NCBI RefSeq assembly: GCF_018390695.1
Contig: NZ_JAHBGF010000010.1
Location: 359,785-423,784 of the forward strand
Source: Ancylobacter sonchi
GTDB lineage: Bacteria; Pseudomonadota; Alphaproteobacteria; Rhizobiales; Xanthobacteraceae
Direction of reading: 5' to 3'
Length of the DNA: 64,000 bases
Below, in pieces: positions 44,711 to 53,703 of the stretch. Each line of letters begins with the position of its first letter. Position 1 is the stretch's first letter. The position numbers and the translations under genes were made by a program. The notes beneath the pieces were generated by a model. The model was not told where the DNA came from. It saw nothing but the letters and a program-made list of their open reading frames with translations, and searched no databases.

Positions 44711-46390
44711 ATGGCAAACATGACAAGTACACTGACCCTGAACAAGATTACCGCGCAGAAGGGCATCTCCGTTGCCGATGCCGCGAAGAAGATAGCCGAC
44801 CTCGGGTGGAACCCCTCCTATGTGCAGGAGGCGATGACCTTCCCGACCGACTACAAGATCACCAAGGCGCCCAAGGACCCGATGAAGCAGGTGCTTCGCT
44901 CCTACTTCCCGATGCAGGAAGAAAAGGATAACCGGGTCTATGGCGCGCTCGACGCGGCGCTGCGCGGCGACATGTTCCGCAATGTCGAGCCGCGCTGGGT
45001 GGAATGGATGAAGCTGTTCCTCGCCATCATCCCGTTCCCGGAAATCTCGGCGGCCCGCTCCATGGCGATGGTCGGCCGCCTCGCGCCCGGCGAGGACCTT
45101 CGCACCGGCTTCACCATGCAGATGGTCGACGAGTTCCGGCACTCGACGATCCAGATGAACCTGAAGAAGTGGTACATGGAGAACTATGTCGACCCGGCAG
45201 GGTTCGATATCACTGAGGAGGCGTTCGGCAAGTGCTACGCCACCACCATCGGCCGCCAGTTCGGTGAAGGTTTCATCACCGGCGACGCCATCACCTCCGC
45301 CAATGTCTATCTGACCGTGGTGGCCGAGACGGCGTTCACCAACACGCTGTTCGTCGCCATGCCTTCGGAAGCGGCGCGGAACGGAGACTATGCCCTGCCG
45401 ACCGTGTTCCTGTCCGTGCAATCGGATGAAAGCCGGCACGTCGGCAACGGCCACTCGATGCTGATGTCGATGCTGAAGGAGCCGGAGAACCACCTCCTGC
45501 TCGAGCGCGACATGCGCTACGCCTTCTGGCAGAACCACGCCATCGTCGACGCCGCCATCGGTACCTTCATCGAATACGGCACCACCAACCGCGACAAGAA
45601 CAAGGAGTCTTACGCGGAGATGTGGCATCGCTGGATCTTCGAGGATTACTACCGCACCTACATGCTGCCGCTGGAAAAATACGGCATCAAGATCCATCAC
45701 GACGATGTGCAGACGGCGTGGAAGCGCATCACCGAGAAGCACTATGTCCACAAGATCGCGCAGTTTTTCTCGGTCGGCTGGCCGCTGAATTTCTGGCGCA
45801 TCGAGGCCCAGACCGACAAGGACTTCGAGTGGTTCGAGCATAAATATCCGGGTTGGTACGCCCAGTTCGGCGAATACTGGAAGTGGTACGCCAAGCTCTC
45901 GCATCGCGGCCAGACCAACGTCACCTTCAATGCCGATACTGGCTACGTTTACCCACATCGGTGCTGGAGTTCGATGGTGCCCTGCGTGATACGCGAGGAT
46001 ATCGTGACCGACACGATCGACGGCAAGCTGCACACCTTCGCCCACGAACTCGACCGCTGGACCGCGGTGGAAGCCTTTGCCGGTGAATACCAGGGCCGCC
46101 CCACCCCGGCGATGGGCCGCTTCAGCGGTCGGCGCGAATGGGAGAGCTGCTACCACGACTGGGATCTGGCGGATGCGATCCAGGATCTCGGCTTCGTGCG
46201 CACCGACGGCAAGACCCTCGTGCCGCAACCGCATCTGCGCTTCGAGGAGAAGGAGATGTGGACCCTCGACGACGTGCGCGGTCACACCATCAAGAGCCCG
46301 CTTATCACCCTGCGCGAGATGAACGAAGCGCAGCGCGAGAAGCATCTCGCCGACTACCGCGCCGGCTTCACCATCAATCCCTGCAACTGA
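44711..46390 (+). CDS. mimA: Propane/acetone-type binuclear iron monooxygenase, hydroxylase large subunit
   Basis: 559-aa alpha subunit of a soluble di-iron monooxygenase (MimA/PrmA group). The six iron ligands are visible: E111 (PFPEIS), E141 and H144 (DEFRH), E206 (VAETAF), E240 and H243 (DESRH). Their spacing equals that of methane monooxygenase. The enzyme hydroxylates propane at C2 (and in relatives acetone or phenol) with MimB, MimC and MimD. The ATG at 44711 is used, but ATG 44720 has a better-spaced AGGA. The open frame upstream to 44495 is not supported. It is expressed from the sigma-54 promoter at 44374. Confidence 0.95.
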   Translation: MANMTSTLTLNKITAQKGISVADAAKKIADLGWNPSYVQEAMTFPTDYKITKAPKDPMKQVLRSYFPMQEEKDNRVYGALDAALRGDMFRNVEPRWVEWMKLFLAIIPFPEISAARSMAMVGRLAPGEDLRTGFTMQMVDEFRHSTIQMNLKKWYMENYVDPAGFDITEEAFGKCYATTIGRQFGEGFITGDAITSANVYLTVVAETAFTNTLFVAMPSEAARNGDYALPTVFLSVQSDESRHVGNGHSMLMSMLKEPENHLLLERDMRYAFWQNHAIVDAAIGTFIEYGTTNRDKNKESYAEMWHRWIFEDYYRTYMLPLEKYGIKIHHDDVQTAWKRITEKHYVHKIAQFFSVGWPLNFWRIEAQTDKDFEWFEHKYPGWYAQFGEYWKWYAKLSHRGQTNVTFNADTGYVYPHRCWSSMVPCVIREDIVTDTIDGKLHTFAHELDRWTAVEAFAGEYQGRPTPAMGRFSGRREWESCYHDWDLADAIQDLGFVRTDGKTLVPQPHLRFEEKEMWTLDDVRGHTIKSPLITLREMNEAQREKHLADYRAGFTINPCN

Positions 46391-46397
46391 GCGTCGC

Positions 46398-46422
46398 GCG
46401 GGACCGGCTTCGCCGGTCCCGC
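46398..46422 (+). promoter_or_regulatory. mimA-mimB intercistronic hairpin
   Basis: GCGGGACCGGC-TTC-GCCGGTCCCGC is a perfect 11-base stem with a three-base loop, starting eight bases after the mimA stop. No T-run follows, so it is not a classical terminator. It could protect or process the mimA mRNA and lower reductase synthesis relative to the hydroxylase. Confidence 0.7.
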
Positions 46423-46463
46423 ATCGACCGAGGTGCTCCAGAACATAACGGGGAGGTCGCACG

Positions 46464-47525
46464 ATGGGCGACGTCTATACCGTCCGCTTGAATCCGGTCG
46501 GCGTCGAATTCGAGGTCGAAGAAGGGGAAACCGTCCTCGACGCCGCCTTCCGACAGGGGATTGCCCTGCCGCATGGCTGCAAGGAGGGGCGGTGCGCGGC
46601 CTGCAAATGCGTGCTGAACGAGGGCGAAGTCGAACTGAAGCCCTATTCCACGTTCGCGCTGAACGAGATGGAGAGGGACCAGAACCACGTCCTGCTATGC
46701 CGGACCCTGGCCTATTCGGACATCGAGGTCGATCTGCTCAACTTCGACGAGGAGATCCTTTCGAAATCGATACCCGTCCGAACCTTGGGCGCGCAGGTGA
46801 CGCGGGTCGTCGAACTGACCCACGACATACGGCGCCTGGAGATCGTGCTCGATCAGCCTCTCAAATTCTGGGCGGGCCAATATGTCGACATCACGCTCCC
46901 GGGGCCAGAGGCGATTACGCGCTCGTTTTCCATGGCAAATACGCCGGTCGAGGGCAAAGAACTCGCCTTCATCATCAAGAAATACCCCAACGGGAAGTTC
47001 TCCTCCCGCCTCGATGGAGAGCTCCGCCCTGGAACCGAGCTCACCGTCCGAGGCCCCTTCGGCACCTGTTTCCGACGGGAAGACAAGGGAGGAGCTCTAA
47101 TTCTAGTAGGCGGCGGCTCCGGCATGTCGCCGTTGTGGTCGATCCTTCACGACCATCTGGAGAGCGGCGAGAACCGGGAGGTCCACTTCTTCTACGGTGC
47201 ACGCACCGCAAAGGACCTGTTCTACCTTGACAGGTTCGCGCTGCTTGCGGCCGAGAATCCACGCTTCCACTTCATCCCCGCGCTTTCGGGCGCCGGCGAC
47301 GAGGACGGCTGGACCGGCGAGCGCGGCTTCATCCACGAGGTACTGAACACCCATCTGCGACGGCTAGATCTCGGCGAGGACGTCGACGTCTATGCCTGCG
47401 GCCCAGAGCCGATGATCGAGGCTCTCGTGCCGGTCCTACAGATGAACGACGTGCCGACCGAACGAATCTACTTCGACAAGTTCACGCCGGCCTCAAGCTC
47501 CACGGGGCAAATGGCCCACGCCTGA
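46464..47525 (+). CDS. mimB: Binuclear iron monooxygenase reductase
   Basis: 353-aa NADH-dependent reductase. The N-terminal [2Fe-2S] ferredoxin domain has C39, C44, C47 and C79 (GCKEGRCAACKC ... VLLC). The FAD-binding RSFSMAN motif lies near residue 155, and the NAD domain begins LILVGGGSGMSPLWS near residue 213. The C-terminal CGPEPMIEA is typical of the family. It passes electrons from NADH to the MimA/MimC hydroxylase. Confidence 0.94.
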   Translation: MGDVYTVRLNPVGVEFEVEEGETVLDAAFRQGIALPHGCKEGRCAACKCVLNEGEVELKPYSTFALNEMERDQNHVLLCRTLAYSDIEVDLLNFDEEILSKSIPVRTLGAQVTRVVELTHDIRRLEIVLDQPLKFWAGQYVDITLPGPEAITRSFSMANTPVEGKELAFIIKKYPNGKFSSRLDGELRPGTELTVRGPFGTCFRREDKGGALILVGGGSGMSPLWSILHDHLESGENREVHFFYGARTAKDLFYLDRFALLAAENPRFHFIPALSGAGDEDGWTGERGFIHEVLNTHLRRLDLGEDVDVYACGPEPMIEALVPVLQMNDVPTERIYFDKFTPASSSTGQMAHA

Positions 47526-47576
47526 TCGCCATCACCACAAGCATTCACCAGACAACGATAATTTGGGAGGACCTCC

Positions 47577-48647
47577 ATGACAGCCACGCAAACGGCGCCG
47601 GTCAAGTCGGGGGCTGCAGGTTCGGCCGTCTTCGCCGATTCCGACAGCCGGAAGTACCGCTACTTCGAGCCGCGCGGCAAGCGCGCGACCCATTACGAAG
47701 ATGTCACCGTCGATGTCCAGCCTGATCCCGAGCGCTACCTGTTGCAGGACTGGATCATCTCGTTTCCGAACGGGCGCGGCGCCTACTCCAAGGACAATAC
47801 GGCTGCACTCAGCTCCAACTGGCACCTGTTCCGTGCCCCGGACCAGGAGTGGGAGCGCACCCACTACCAGCGCCAGTCCAAGATCGAGGCGATGGTGCAG
47901 GCGGTCATCGCCAATGGCCGCAAGTCGGGTGCGCCGCGGCACTTCGACAAGGCATGGGTGAAGGTGCTGCAGAACCATCTCGGTGCGTGGAAGCACGTCG
48001 AGTTCGGCCTCGGCACCTCGCTGATGCAGGCGCAGCGCTACGGCTATACGCAGATGATCAACAACGCGACGCTGACCAACTCGTCATACAAGCTGCGCCT
48101 CGCTCAGGACATCACGCTCTACCTCGCCGAAATCGGCATGGACATCGGCAATTTCGACGACGAGGCAGGCAAGCGCGCCTGGCTTGAGGACGGTACCTGG
48201 CAGGGCACGCGAGAGGCGGTCGAGTCCATCATGGGCTCGCCGGACTATCTCGAGCAGTACTTCGCCATCAATATCGTGTTCGAGCCGCTGGTCGGCGAAC
48301 TGTTCCGCTCCGGCTTCCTCATGCAGGCGGCCTCGCCGAATGGCGACTTCATCACCCCGCCGGTGATCTCGGCGGCAGAAGCCGACTATGAGCGCAACCT
48401 TGCCAACGCCATCGACCTGTTCCACCTGCTGGCGCACGACTCTGAGCACGGCGCCCACAACAAGCGCCTGTTCCAGAGCTGGCTGCACAAGCATGTCGCC
48501 CTCGCCAACAAGGCGTCGGCGGGGCTGCAGCCGATCTGGTCGCAGCCGCATTCCAAGCCTGTCCAGTATTCCGACGCGCGCACGCAGTCGGTCGAGCGCA
48601 TCGGGAAGATCCTGGGTGAGCTCGGCCTCGAACTGCCCAAGGAGTGA
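47577..48647 (+). CDS. mimC: Binuclear iron monooxygenase, hydroxylase small subunit
   Basis: 356-aa beta subunit of the di-iron hydroxylase (PrmC/MimC). Family segments are RKYRYFEPRGKRATHYEDVTV near residue 25, SSNWHLFRAPDQEWERTHYQRQ near residue 80, and DLFHLLAHDSEHGAHNKRLFQ near residue 280. It has no di-iron site of its own and holds the large subunit in the A2B2 hydroxylase. GGGAGG precedes the ATG. The stop lies six bases before mimD. Confidence 0.94.
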   Translation: MTATQTAPVKSGAAGSAVFADSDSRKYRYFEPRGKRATHYEDVTVDVQPDPERYLLQDWIISFPNGRGAYSKDNTAALSSNWHLFRAPDQEWERTHYQRQSKIEAMVQAVIANGRKSGAPRHFDKAWVKVLQNHLGAWKHVEFGLGTSLMQAQRYGYTQMINNATLTNSSYKLRLAQDITLYLAEIGMDIGNFDDEAGKRAWLEDGTWQGTREAVESIMGSPDYLEQYFAINIVFEPLVGELFRSGFLMQAASPNGDFITPPVISAAEADYERNLANAIDLFHLLAHDSEHGAHNKRLFQSWLHKHVALANKASAGLQPIWSQPHSKPVQYSDARTQSVERIGKILGELGLELPKE

Positions 48648-48652
48648 CGCCT

Positions 48653-49024
48653 ATGTCTGTAATGTCCCGGTCGGCCACCAACCAGAACATCTTCCAGAAG
48701 ATGGGCGATCTCGTCTTCGACCAGACGATCTCGCACCAGTGTGGTGTCACCATGAACGACAGCGTCGAGGCACGTGCCATCGCCGAGTTCATGGGGCAGA
48801 AGCCCAAAGTCACCATCACCTACCAGCCGGCGCTGATCCGCATCGACGGCGAGGGCAAGCTCGTCTTCAAGATGGACGAGATCAGCGAGATCCTCGGCAA
48901 GGAAATGACGGCCGAGATCTTCGAGGTCAACACGTCCACGCATTATGGACGCATGATCCGCATCGACGACAACACCGTGACGCTGTTCGGCGACATGGAT
49001 GAGATCCGTCAATACATCGAGTGA
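48653..49024 (+). CDS. mimD: Monooxygenase coupling/effector protein
   Basis: 123-aa cofactor-free regulatory component (MmoB/DmpM family). ATG 48653 is chosen because AAGGAG lies eight bases before it. The first ~25 residues are polar and flexible; the folded domain runs from FDQTISHQCGVTMND to TVTLFGDMDEIRQYIE. It binds the hydroxylase and tunes O2 activation and coupling. It closes the mimABCD core, and a hairpin follows. Confidence 0.93.
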   Translation: MSVMSRSATNQNIFQKMGDLVFDQTISHQCGVTMNDSVEARAIAEFMGQKPKVTITYQPALIRIDGEGKLVFKMDEISEILGKEMTAEIFEVNTSTHYGRMIRIDDNTVTLFGDMDEIRQYIE

Positions 49025-49038
49025 TCGAGGAAGGTCGG

Positions 49039-49066
49039 CCCCGGGGAGGGCCCGCCTTTCCCGGGG
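49039..49066 (+). promoter_or_regulatory. Hairpin after mimD
   Basis: CCCCGGGG-A-GGG ... CCTTTCCCGGGG: 7 perfect GC pairs extended by about five weaker pairs with a 4-base loop. It is not followed by Ts. It may attenuate transcription into the amidohydrolase/chaperonin half or protect the mimABCD message. Confidence 0.6.
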
Positions 49067-49132
49067 CACGGCATGCTCGCACATCAGTCGCGACGCCACG
49101 CGCTCACATCATTCTTTCAGTGGAGGGAGTTC

Positions 49133-50155
49133 ATGTTCAGGACGCCGGACGGTGAGGACATCTTCATCATCGATGGCCACACGCATTTCTGGGACGGTAG
49201 CCCGGAAAACCAGGCCAACATTCATGGCAAGCAGTTCATCGACTGCTTCTATGCCTACCATACCGCCTTGAGTCCCAAGGACAAGCTGTGGACCAAGGAG
49301 CAGTTCGAGAAGTACAGCGCCGACAAGATGTACAACGACCTGTTCGTCGACGGCCCCGACGACATGGCGATCGTTCAGTCGACCTATCTCACCGAATTCT
49401 ACAAGGGTGGGTTCAACACCATCGAGCGCAACCTCGAAATGGCGAAGGCCTATCCGGAACGCTACATCGTCAACGGGGCGTTCGACCCGCGCGACGGCGA
49501 GAAGGCGCTCGAATACATCCACTTCATGAAGGAAAACTACAACATCAAGGGCGTGAAGCTCTACACGGCGGAGTGGAAGGGTGACTCACGGGGCTGGAAA
49601 CTCACCGATCCCAGCGCCTATCGCTGCCTGGAGCTGTGCCAGAAGCTCGGCATCACCAATGTCCATGTCCACAAGGGACCGACCATCATCCCGCTCGATA
49701 AGGATGCGTTCGACGTCCACGACGTCGACCATGCGGCGACCGATTTCCAGGGCCTGAACTTCATCATCGAGCATTGCGGCCTGCCCCGGCTCGACGATTT
49801 CTGCTGGATCGCGGTGCAGGAGACCAATGTCTATGGCGGTCTCGCCGTCGCGCTGCCCTTCATCCATTCCCGCCCGCGCTATTTCGCCGAGGTGATCAGC
49901 GAACTGCTGTTCTGGGTCGGTGAGGACAAGATCCTGTTCGGCAGCGACTACGCGATCTGGACGCCGCGCTGGCTGGTCGAGAAGTTCTGGAACTTCGAGA
50001 TCCCGGAAGACATCAAGCAGGAACATGGCGTCGACCTCACCCGGGAAGCCAAGCGCAAGATCCTCGGCCTCAATGCGGCCCGGCTCTACAATGTCGATGT
50101 CGAGGCGCAGAAAGCGAAGCTGAAGAACGCCTCGCTCGCGGTCGCGGCGGAGTAG
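49133..50155 (+). CDS. Amidohydrolase-2 family protein linked to propane monooxygenase
   Basis: 340-aa metal-dependent hydrolase of the PF04909 type. The N-terminal HxH is DGHTHFWDG (about residues 14-22), later His sites are in VHVHKGP and IIEHCGLPRLD, and the catalytic Asp is in FGSDYAIW near residue 270. A strong GGAGGGAG site lies before ATG 49133. Genes like this are conserved behind prmD/mimD in propane loci, but their substrate has not been established to my knowledge. It could help the monooxygenase mature or act on an intermediate. Confidence 0.88.
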   Translation: MFRTPDGEDIFIIDGHTHFWDGSPENQANIHGKQFIDCFYAYHTALSPKDKLWTKEQFEKYSADKMYNDLFVDGPDDMAIVQSTYLTEFYKGGFNTIERNLEMAKAYPERYIVNGAFDPRDGEKALEYIHFMKENYNIKGVKLYTAEWKGDSRGWKLTDPSAYRCLELCQKLGITNVHVHKGPTIIPLDKDAFDVHDVDHAATDFQGLNFIIEHCGLPRLDDFCWIAVQETNVYGGLAVALPFIHSRPRYFAEVISELLFWVGEDKILFGSDYAIWTPRWLVEKFWNFEIPEDIKQEHGVDLTREAKRKILGLNAARLYNVDVEAQKAKLKNASLAVAAE

Positions 50156-50159
50156 GGCC

Positions 50160-51029
50160 ATGCGCCGCCCCGCTATCCCACAGATCGGCGGCGATGCGCG
50201 CATCGCCGCCATATGGAACCAACTCGTCGGCGTCATGGACCCTGAACTCGACGAGTCGATCGTCGACCTCGGTTTCGTGGAAGACATTGCCATCGGCGCG
50301 GACGGCCGCGTGGATGTCGCCTTCCGCCTGCCGACCTATTGGTGTTCCCCGAACTTCGCTTTCCTGATGGCGGACGATATCGGGCAGGCGGTGCGCAGGC
50401 TGCCCTGGGCGCGGGACGTGCATCCCCGGCTCGAGGACCACATGGTTGCCGACGAGGTCAATCGCGGCACGCGTCTCGGCCTCTCCTTCGCCGATGCGTT
50501 CCGTGACTTCGAGGTCGGCGGCACGCTGGAGGGCCTGCGCGACACCTTCCTGCGCAAGGCGTTCCAGCGACGGCAGGAGGCAGTCATCCTCGGCCTCAGG
50601 CGGGCGGGCTGGTCGGACGAGGCCATCGTGACCATGGATCTCGCGACGCTGGATTGCGCCGTCATCACCGACCCCGAGGGCGCCCGCCAGAAGCCGCGTT
50701 ACCGCGAGGTCCTGCTTGCGCGCGGTCTCGCCACCCGGCCATCCGATCTCGCCGTCGTCAGCCTCGACGGCGAGGCCATCCCGGTCGCCAGCCTGCCGGT
50801 GCATCTGCGTGCGCTGCGCGCGGTGCGCATCAACATGGAAGCCAATGGCGCGCTGTGCCGCGGGCTTCTCGATGCGCGTTACGACGAGGGACCGCGCGAA
50901 GCGACCGTGCCGCCCCGCCACGCCTGCGGCGGTGCTGGAGCGTCCAAGGAATGCTGCGGCGGCTGCGCCCTTCACCCCACCGGTGTCGCACCGGCCGCGA
51001 GAGCCGCCGGCGCGCCGCTCGCCATGTGA
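50160..51029 (+). CDS. MIP18/DUF59-type iron-sulfur assembly-like protein
   Basis: 289-aa protein. Residues 15-90 match the MIP18/PaaD (DUF59) fold: WNQLVGVMDPELDESIVDLGFV and PTYWCSPNFAFLMADDIGQAV, with the usual cysteine. A ~150-residue region follows, with no known domain, and then a Cys-rich tail (HACGGAGASKECCGGCALHP). It starts four bases after the amidohydrolase stop. Given its place, it may deliver iron or assist the hydroxylase or reductase cluster. Confidence 0.82.
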   Translation: MRRPAIPQIGGDARIAAIWNQLVGVMDPELDESIVDLGFVEDIAIGADGRVDVAFRLPTYWCSPNFAFLMADDIGQAVRRLPWARDVHPRLEDHMVADEVNRGTRLGLSFADAFRDFEVGGTLEGLRDTFLRKAFQRRQEAVILGLRRAGWSDEAIVTMDLATLDCAVITDPEGARQKPRYREVLLARGLATRPSDLAVVSLDGEAIPVASLPVHLRALRAVRINMEANGALCRGLLDARYDEGPREATVPPRHACGGAGASKECCGGCALHPTGVAPAARAAGAPLAM

Positions 51030-51095
51030 ACGAGGCGACGACGCCCCGTTCCGAACTCGACCCGAACAAGCAAACAAGATGACGAGGAAACAGCC

Positions 51096-52727
51096 ATGGC
51101 AAAGATGATCCTGCATGATGGCGAGGCGAGACGCGCTCTCGCCCGCGGCGTTGGCAAGCTGGCGGCAGCGGTAGAGGCGACGCTCGGCCCCAAAGGCATG
51201 AACGCCATGGTCGACAGGCCGATCGGCACGCCCATCGTCTCGCGTGACGGCGTGACCATCGCGTCGGAGATCGAACTGCCCGACCGCTTCGAGAACATGG
51301 GCGCGCAAGTGGTGCGCGAGGTCTCGATGCAAACCAACGAGGTCGCCGGCGATGGCACCACCACCGCCATGGTGCTGGCCAACGGTCTCATCCAGAACGG
51401 CGTCGCGGCACTGGAGCGGGGCGCCAAACCCGTCGATCTGTGCCGTGGAATCGACACCGCCGTCGATCTCGTGGTGGAGACGCTGAAGGGCCGCGCACGC
51501 CCGGCCTCCGAGCGTTCCATGCTCGAGGCGGTGGCGACCATCGCGGCCACCAATCCGCACCTGGGCAATCTGGTGGCGGAGGCGCTGCACCGGGTCGGCG
51601 TCGACGGTATCGTGTCCTCCGATTACGGACTGACGATTGAAACCACGCTCGATGTCGTGGAGGGCATGTCCTTCGACCGTGGCTACATCTCCCACCACAT
51701 GGTGACCGACGTCGAGAAGATGGAAGTGGTGCTCGACGAGCCCTACATCCTGCTCACCGATCTCAAGATTCGCACGCCGCAGGAAATCGCCGGCATCCGC
51801 AAAGCGGTGGCGGAAACCGGACGCACGCTCGTCATCATCGCCGAGGAAATCGCGCCGGATGTGGTCGTCACCCTGCTGGGAGACGGCAATCGCGGCAAGG
51901 TGCTGGTGGTCAATCCGCCCGATTACGGCCACTGGCGCAAGGCGATGATGGACGATCTCGCCATCATCACCGGCGGCAAGGTCATCGCGCGCGATCTCGG
52001 CGGCCGGCTGGAGAATGTCACGCTCGACGATCTCGGAACCGCCCGCCAGGTGCGCGCCAGCGGCCGCGAGACCGTCATTGTCCGTGGCGGCGGAAACGCC
52101 GAGGAGGTCGCGGCCCGCCGGGCGCAGGTCGCCCGCCAGCACGAACTCGCTCCGCCAAACATCGAACAGGACAAGCTGAAGGAGCGCCTCGCCAAGCTCT
52201 CCGGCGGGACGGCGGTGATCTATGCCGGCGGCGTGACGCCGGTGGAGCAGAAGCGCACCATCCAGCTCATTGACGACGCACTCAGCGCGACGCGCGCGGC
52301 CGCGGAGGAGGGGATCGTCGCCGGTGGCGGCACGGCGCTGCTGCAATGCGCGCCGATCGTTGCGGCACGGCTCGGTAACCTCAACGGGGATGTCGGCGAA
52401 GGCATACGGCTGGTTCGCGAGACGCTGGCCCGCCCGGCGGCCTTCATCGCCCGCAATGCCGGCTACGACCCCGATACCATCGTTGGCAAGCTGATAGCGG
52501 CGCCGGACGGCATCGGCTTCGATGCCGCCACCGGAGAGATGACGGACATGATCGCCGCCGGCATCGTCGACCCGGTGCGCGTGACCTACACCGCGCTGCG
52601 CAACGCCGCCTCGGTCGCCACGCTGGTCCTTACCACCAACACGCTGGTTGCCGACGTCACCGACTATGTCGACCCGACCGCCGGTCCTGCCCTCGGCGGC
52701 GGCGCCGAAAGGCTCGGCCGCGCATGA
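51096..52727 (+). CDS. mimG: GroEL-like chaperonin dedicated to the monooxygenase
   Basis: 543-aa Hsp60 paralogue with ATLGPKGMNAMVD near residue 30 and the ATP-site GDGTTTAMVLA near residue 85. GGGTALLQC near residue 412 matches the family C-terminal ATPase block. It is divergent from housekeeping GroEL (for example it lacks the Gly-Gly-Met tail). No groES neighbours it. In mycobacteria the MimG chaperonin is required for productive folding of the MimA subunit, so the same job is expected. AGGAAACAGCC precedes the ATG. Confidence 0.92.
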   Translation: MAKMILHDGEARRALARGVGKLAAAVEATLGPKGMNAMVDRPIGTPIVSRDGVTIASEIELPDRFENMGAQVVREVSMQTNEVAGDGTTTAMVLANGLIQNGVAALERGAKPVDLCRGIDTAVDLVVETLKGRARPASERSMLEAVATIAATNPHLGNLVAEALHRVGVDGIVSSDYGLTIETTLDVVEGMSFDRGYISHHMVTDVEKMEVVLDEPYILLTDLKIRTPQEIAGIRKAVAETGRTLVIIAEEIAPDVVVTLLGDGNRGKVLVVNPPDYGHWRKAMMDDLAIITGGKVIARDLGGRLENVTLDDLGTARQVRASGRETVIVRGGGNAEEVAARRAQVARQHELAPPNIEQDKLKERLAKLSGGTAVIYAGGVTPVEQKRTIQLIDDALSATRAAAEEGIVAGGGTALLQCAPIVAARLGNLNGDVGEGIRLVRETLARPAAFIARNAGYDPDTIVGKLIAAPDGIGFDAATGEMTDMIAAGIVDPVRVTYTALRNAASVATLVLTTNTLVADVTDYVDPTAGPALGGGAERLGRA

Positions 52728-52861
52728 TTATGACATCCCGCCGGCGGCGTCCGTTCGTCCGGCGGGCCGTCCTCCCGACGAGACGGGGAACCCCACGCAT
52801 TGACATCGCTCCGGCCTCGTTCTGGCGAAGGCCGGCGGCAGCGACATCAAAGGAAACGACT

Positions 52862-53542
52862 ATGCGGAAGTATATCGCCGAGTTCATCGGCACCTTTACA
52901 CTGGTGTTCTTCGGCTGCGCCACCATCATTTTCATGCGCGACGAGGTGGGCCTGCTCGGCGTTGCCTTTGCGTTCGGCCTGTCGGTGGTGGCCATGGCCT
53001 ATGCGATCGGACCGATCTCCGGCGCCCATCTCAATCCGGCTGTCAGTCTCGGTGCGGTGGTGGCGGGTCGGCTGCCGATGAACGATTTCCTCGGCTATGT
53101 CATCGCCCAGTTCCTTGGAGGCATCGTCGCGGCGACGGTGCTCTATGTCATCGCCTCGGGCCGTATCGGCGGTTTCGATGCGGCGGCCAACGGATTCGCG
53201 CAGAACGGCTGGACGAAGTACGGCATGCTGTCGGCCTTCATCTTCGAGGCCACGGCGACCTTCCTCTTCCTCACGGTAATTCTCGGCGCGACGCAGCAGG
53301 GCGCGTCGGCCATCTATGCGGGGCTCGTCATCGGCCTCACCCTGGTCGCCATCCACCTTGCGGGCATAGCGGTCTCGGGAGCCTCGGTGAACCCGGCGCG
53401 CTCGCTTGGCCCCGCGTTGTTTGCCGGGAATTCGGCGATGTCGCAGGTGTGGCTCTACTTCGTCGCGCCCTGTGTCGGAGCCGTTCTTGCCGGAGCGCTT
53501 TTCCGAATGGGCGTTACACGGCATGCGCCTGTGCCGGCATGA
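52862..53542 (+). CDS. MIP-family aquaporin / glycerol-facilitator-like channel
   Basis: 226-aa inner-membrane channel with six hydrophobic helices and both NPA boxes: SGAHLNPAVSLG near residue 58 and SGASVNPARSLGP near residue 180. The arginine after the second NPA is the selectivity-filter Arg. Length and boxes resemble AqpZ more than GlpF. ATG 52862 is the family start; the upstream frame is a shadow. It is the last gene of the propane operon and may move water or a small neutral product such as 2-propanol or acetol; this is inference. Confidence 0.9.
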   Translation: MRKYIAEFIGTFTLVFFGCATIIFMRDEVGLLGVAFAFGLSVVAMAYAIGPISGAHLNPAVSLGAVVAGRLPMNDFLGYVIAQFLGGIVAATVLYVIASGRIGGFDAAANGFAQNGWTKYGMLSAFIFEATATFLFLTVILGATQQGASAIYAGLVIGLTLVAIHLAGIAVSGASVNPARSLGPALFAGNSAMSQVWLYFVAPCVGAVLAGALFRMGVTRHAPVPA

Positions 53543-53548
53543 CGGACG

Positions 53549-53580
53549 GCCTCCCGATCGGCTCGGGCCCATCGGGAGGC
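53549..53580 (+). terminator. Terminator at the end of the propane operon
   Basis: GCCTCCCGAT and ATCGGGAGGC form a perfect 10-base stem with a 12-base loop, seven bases after the aquaporin stop, followed by TTCGTC. It is a plausible intrinsic terminator with a weak T-run. Confidence 0.65.
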
Positions 53581-53703
53581 TTCGTCGAGTGACGCTTGAT
53601 TGGAAGCGTGATAAAAAACGACATAAACGAAGCGAAACAGACCCCAAACGCCAAGAATTCCGGGATCTGGTACTTGCTTAAAAATAAATGGGAGGGTGAT
53701 TTG

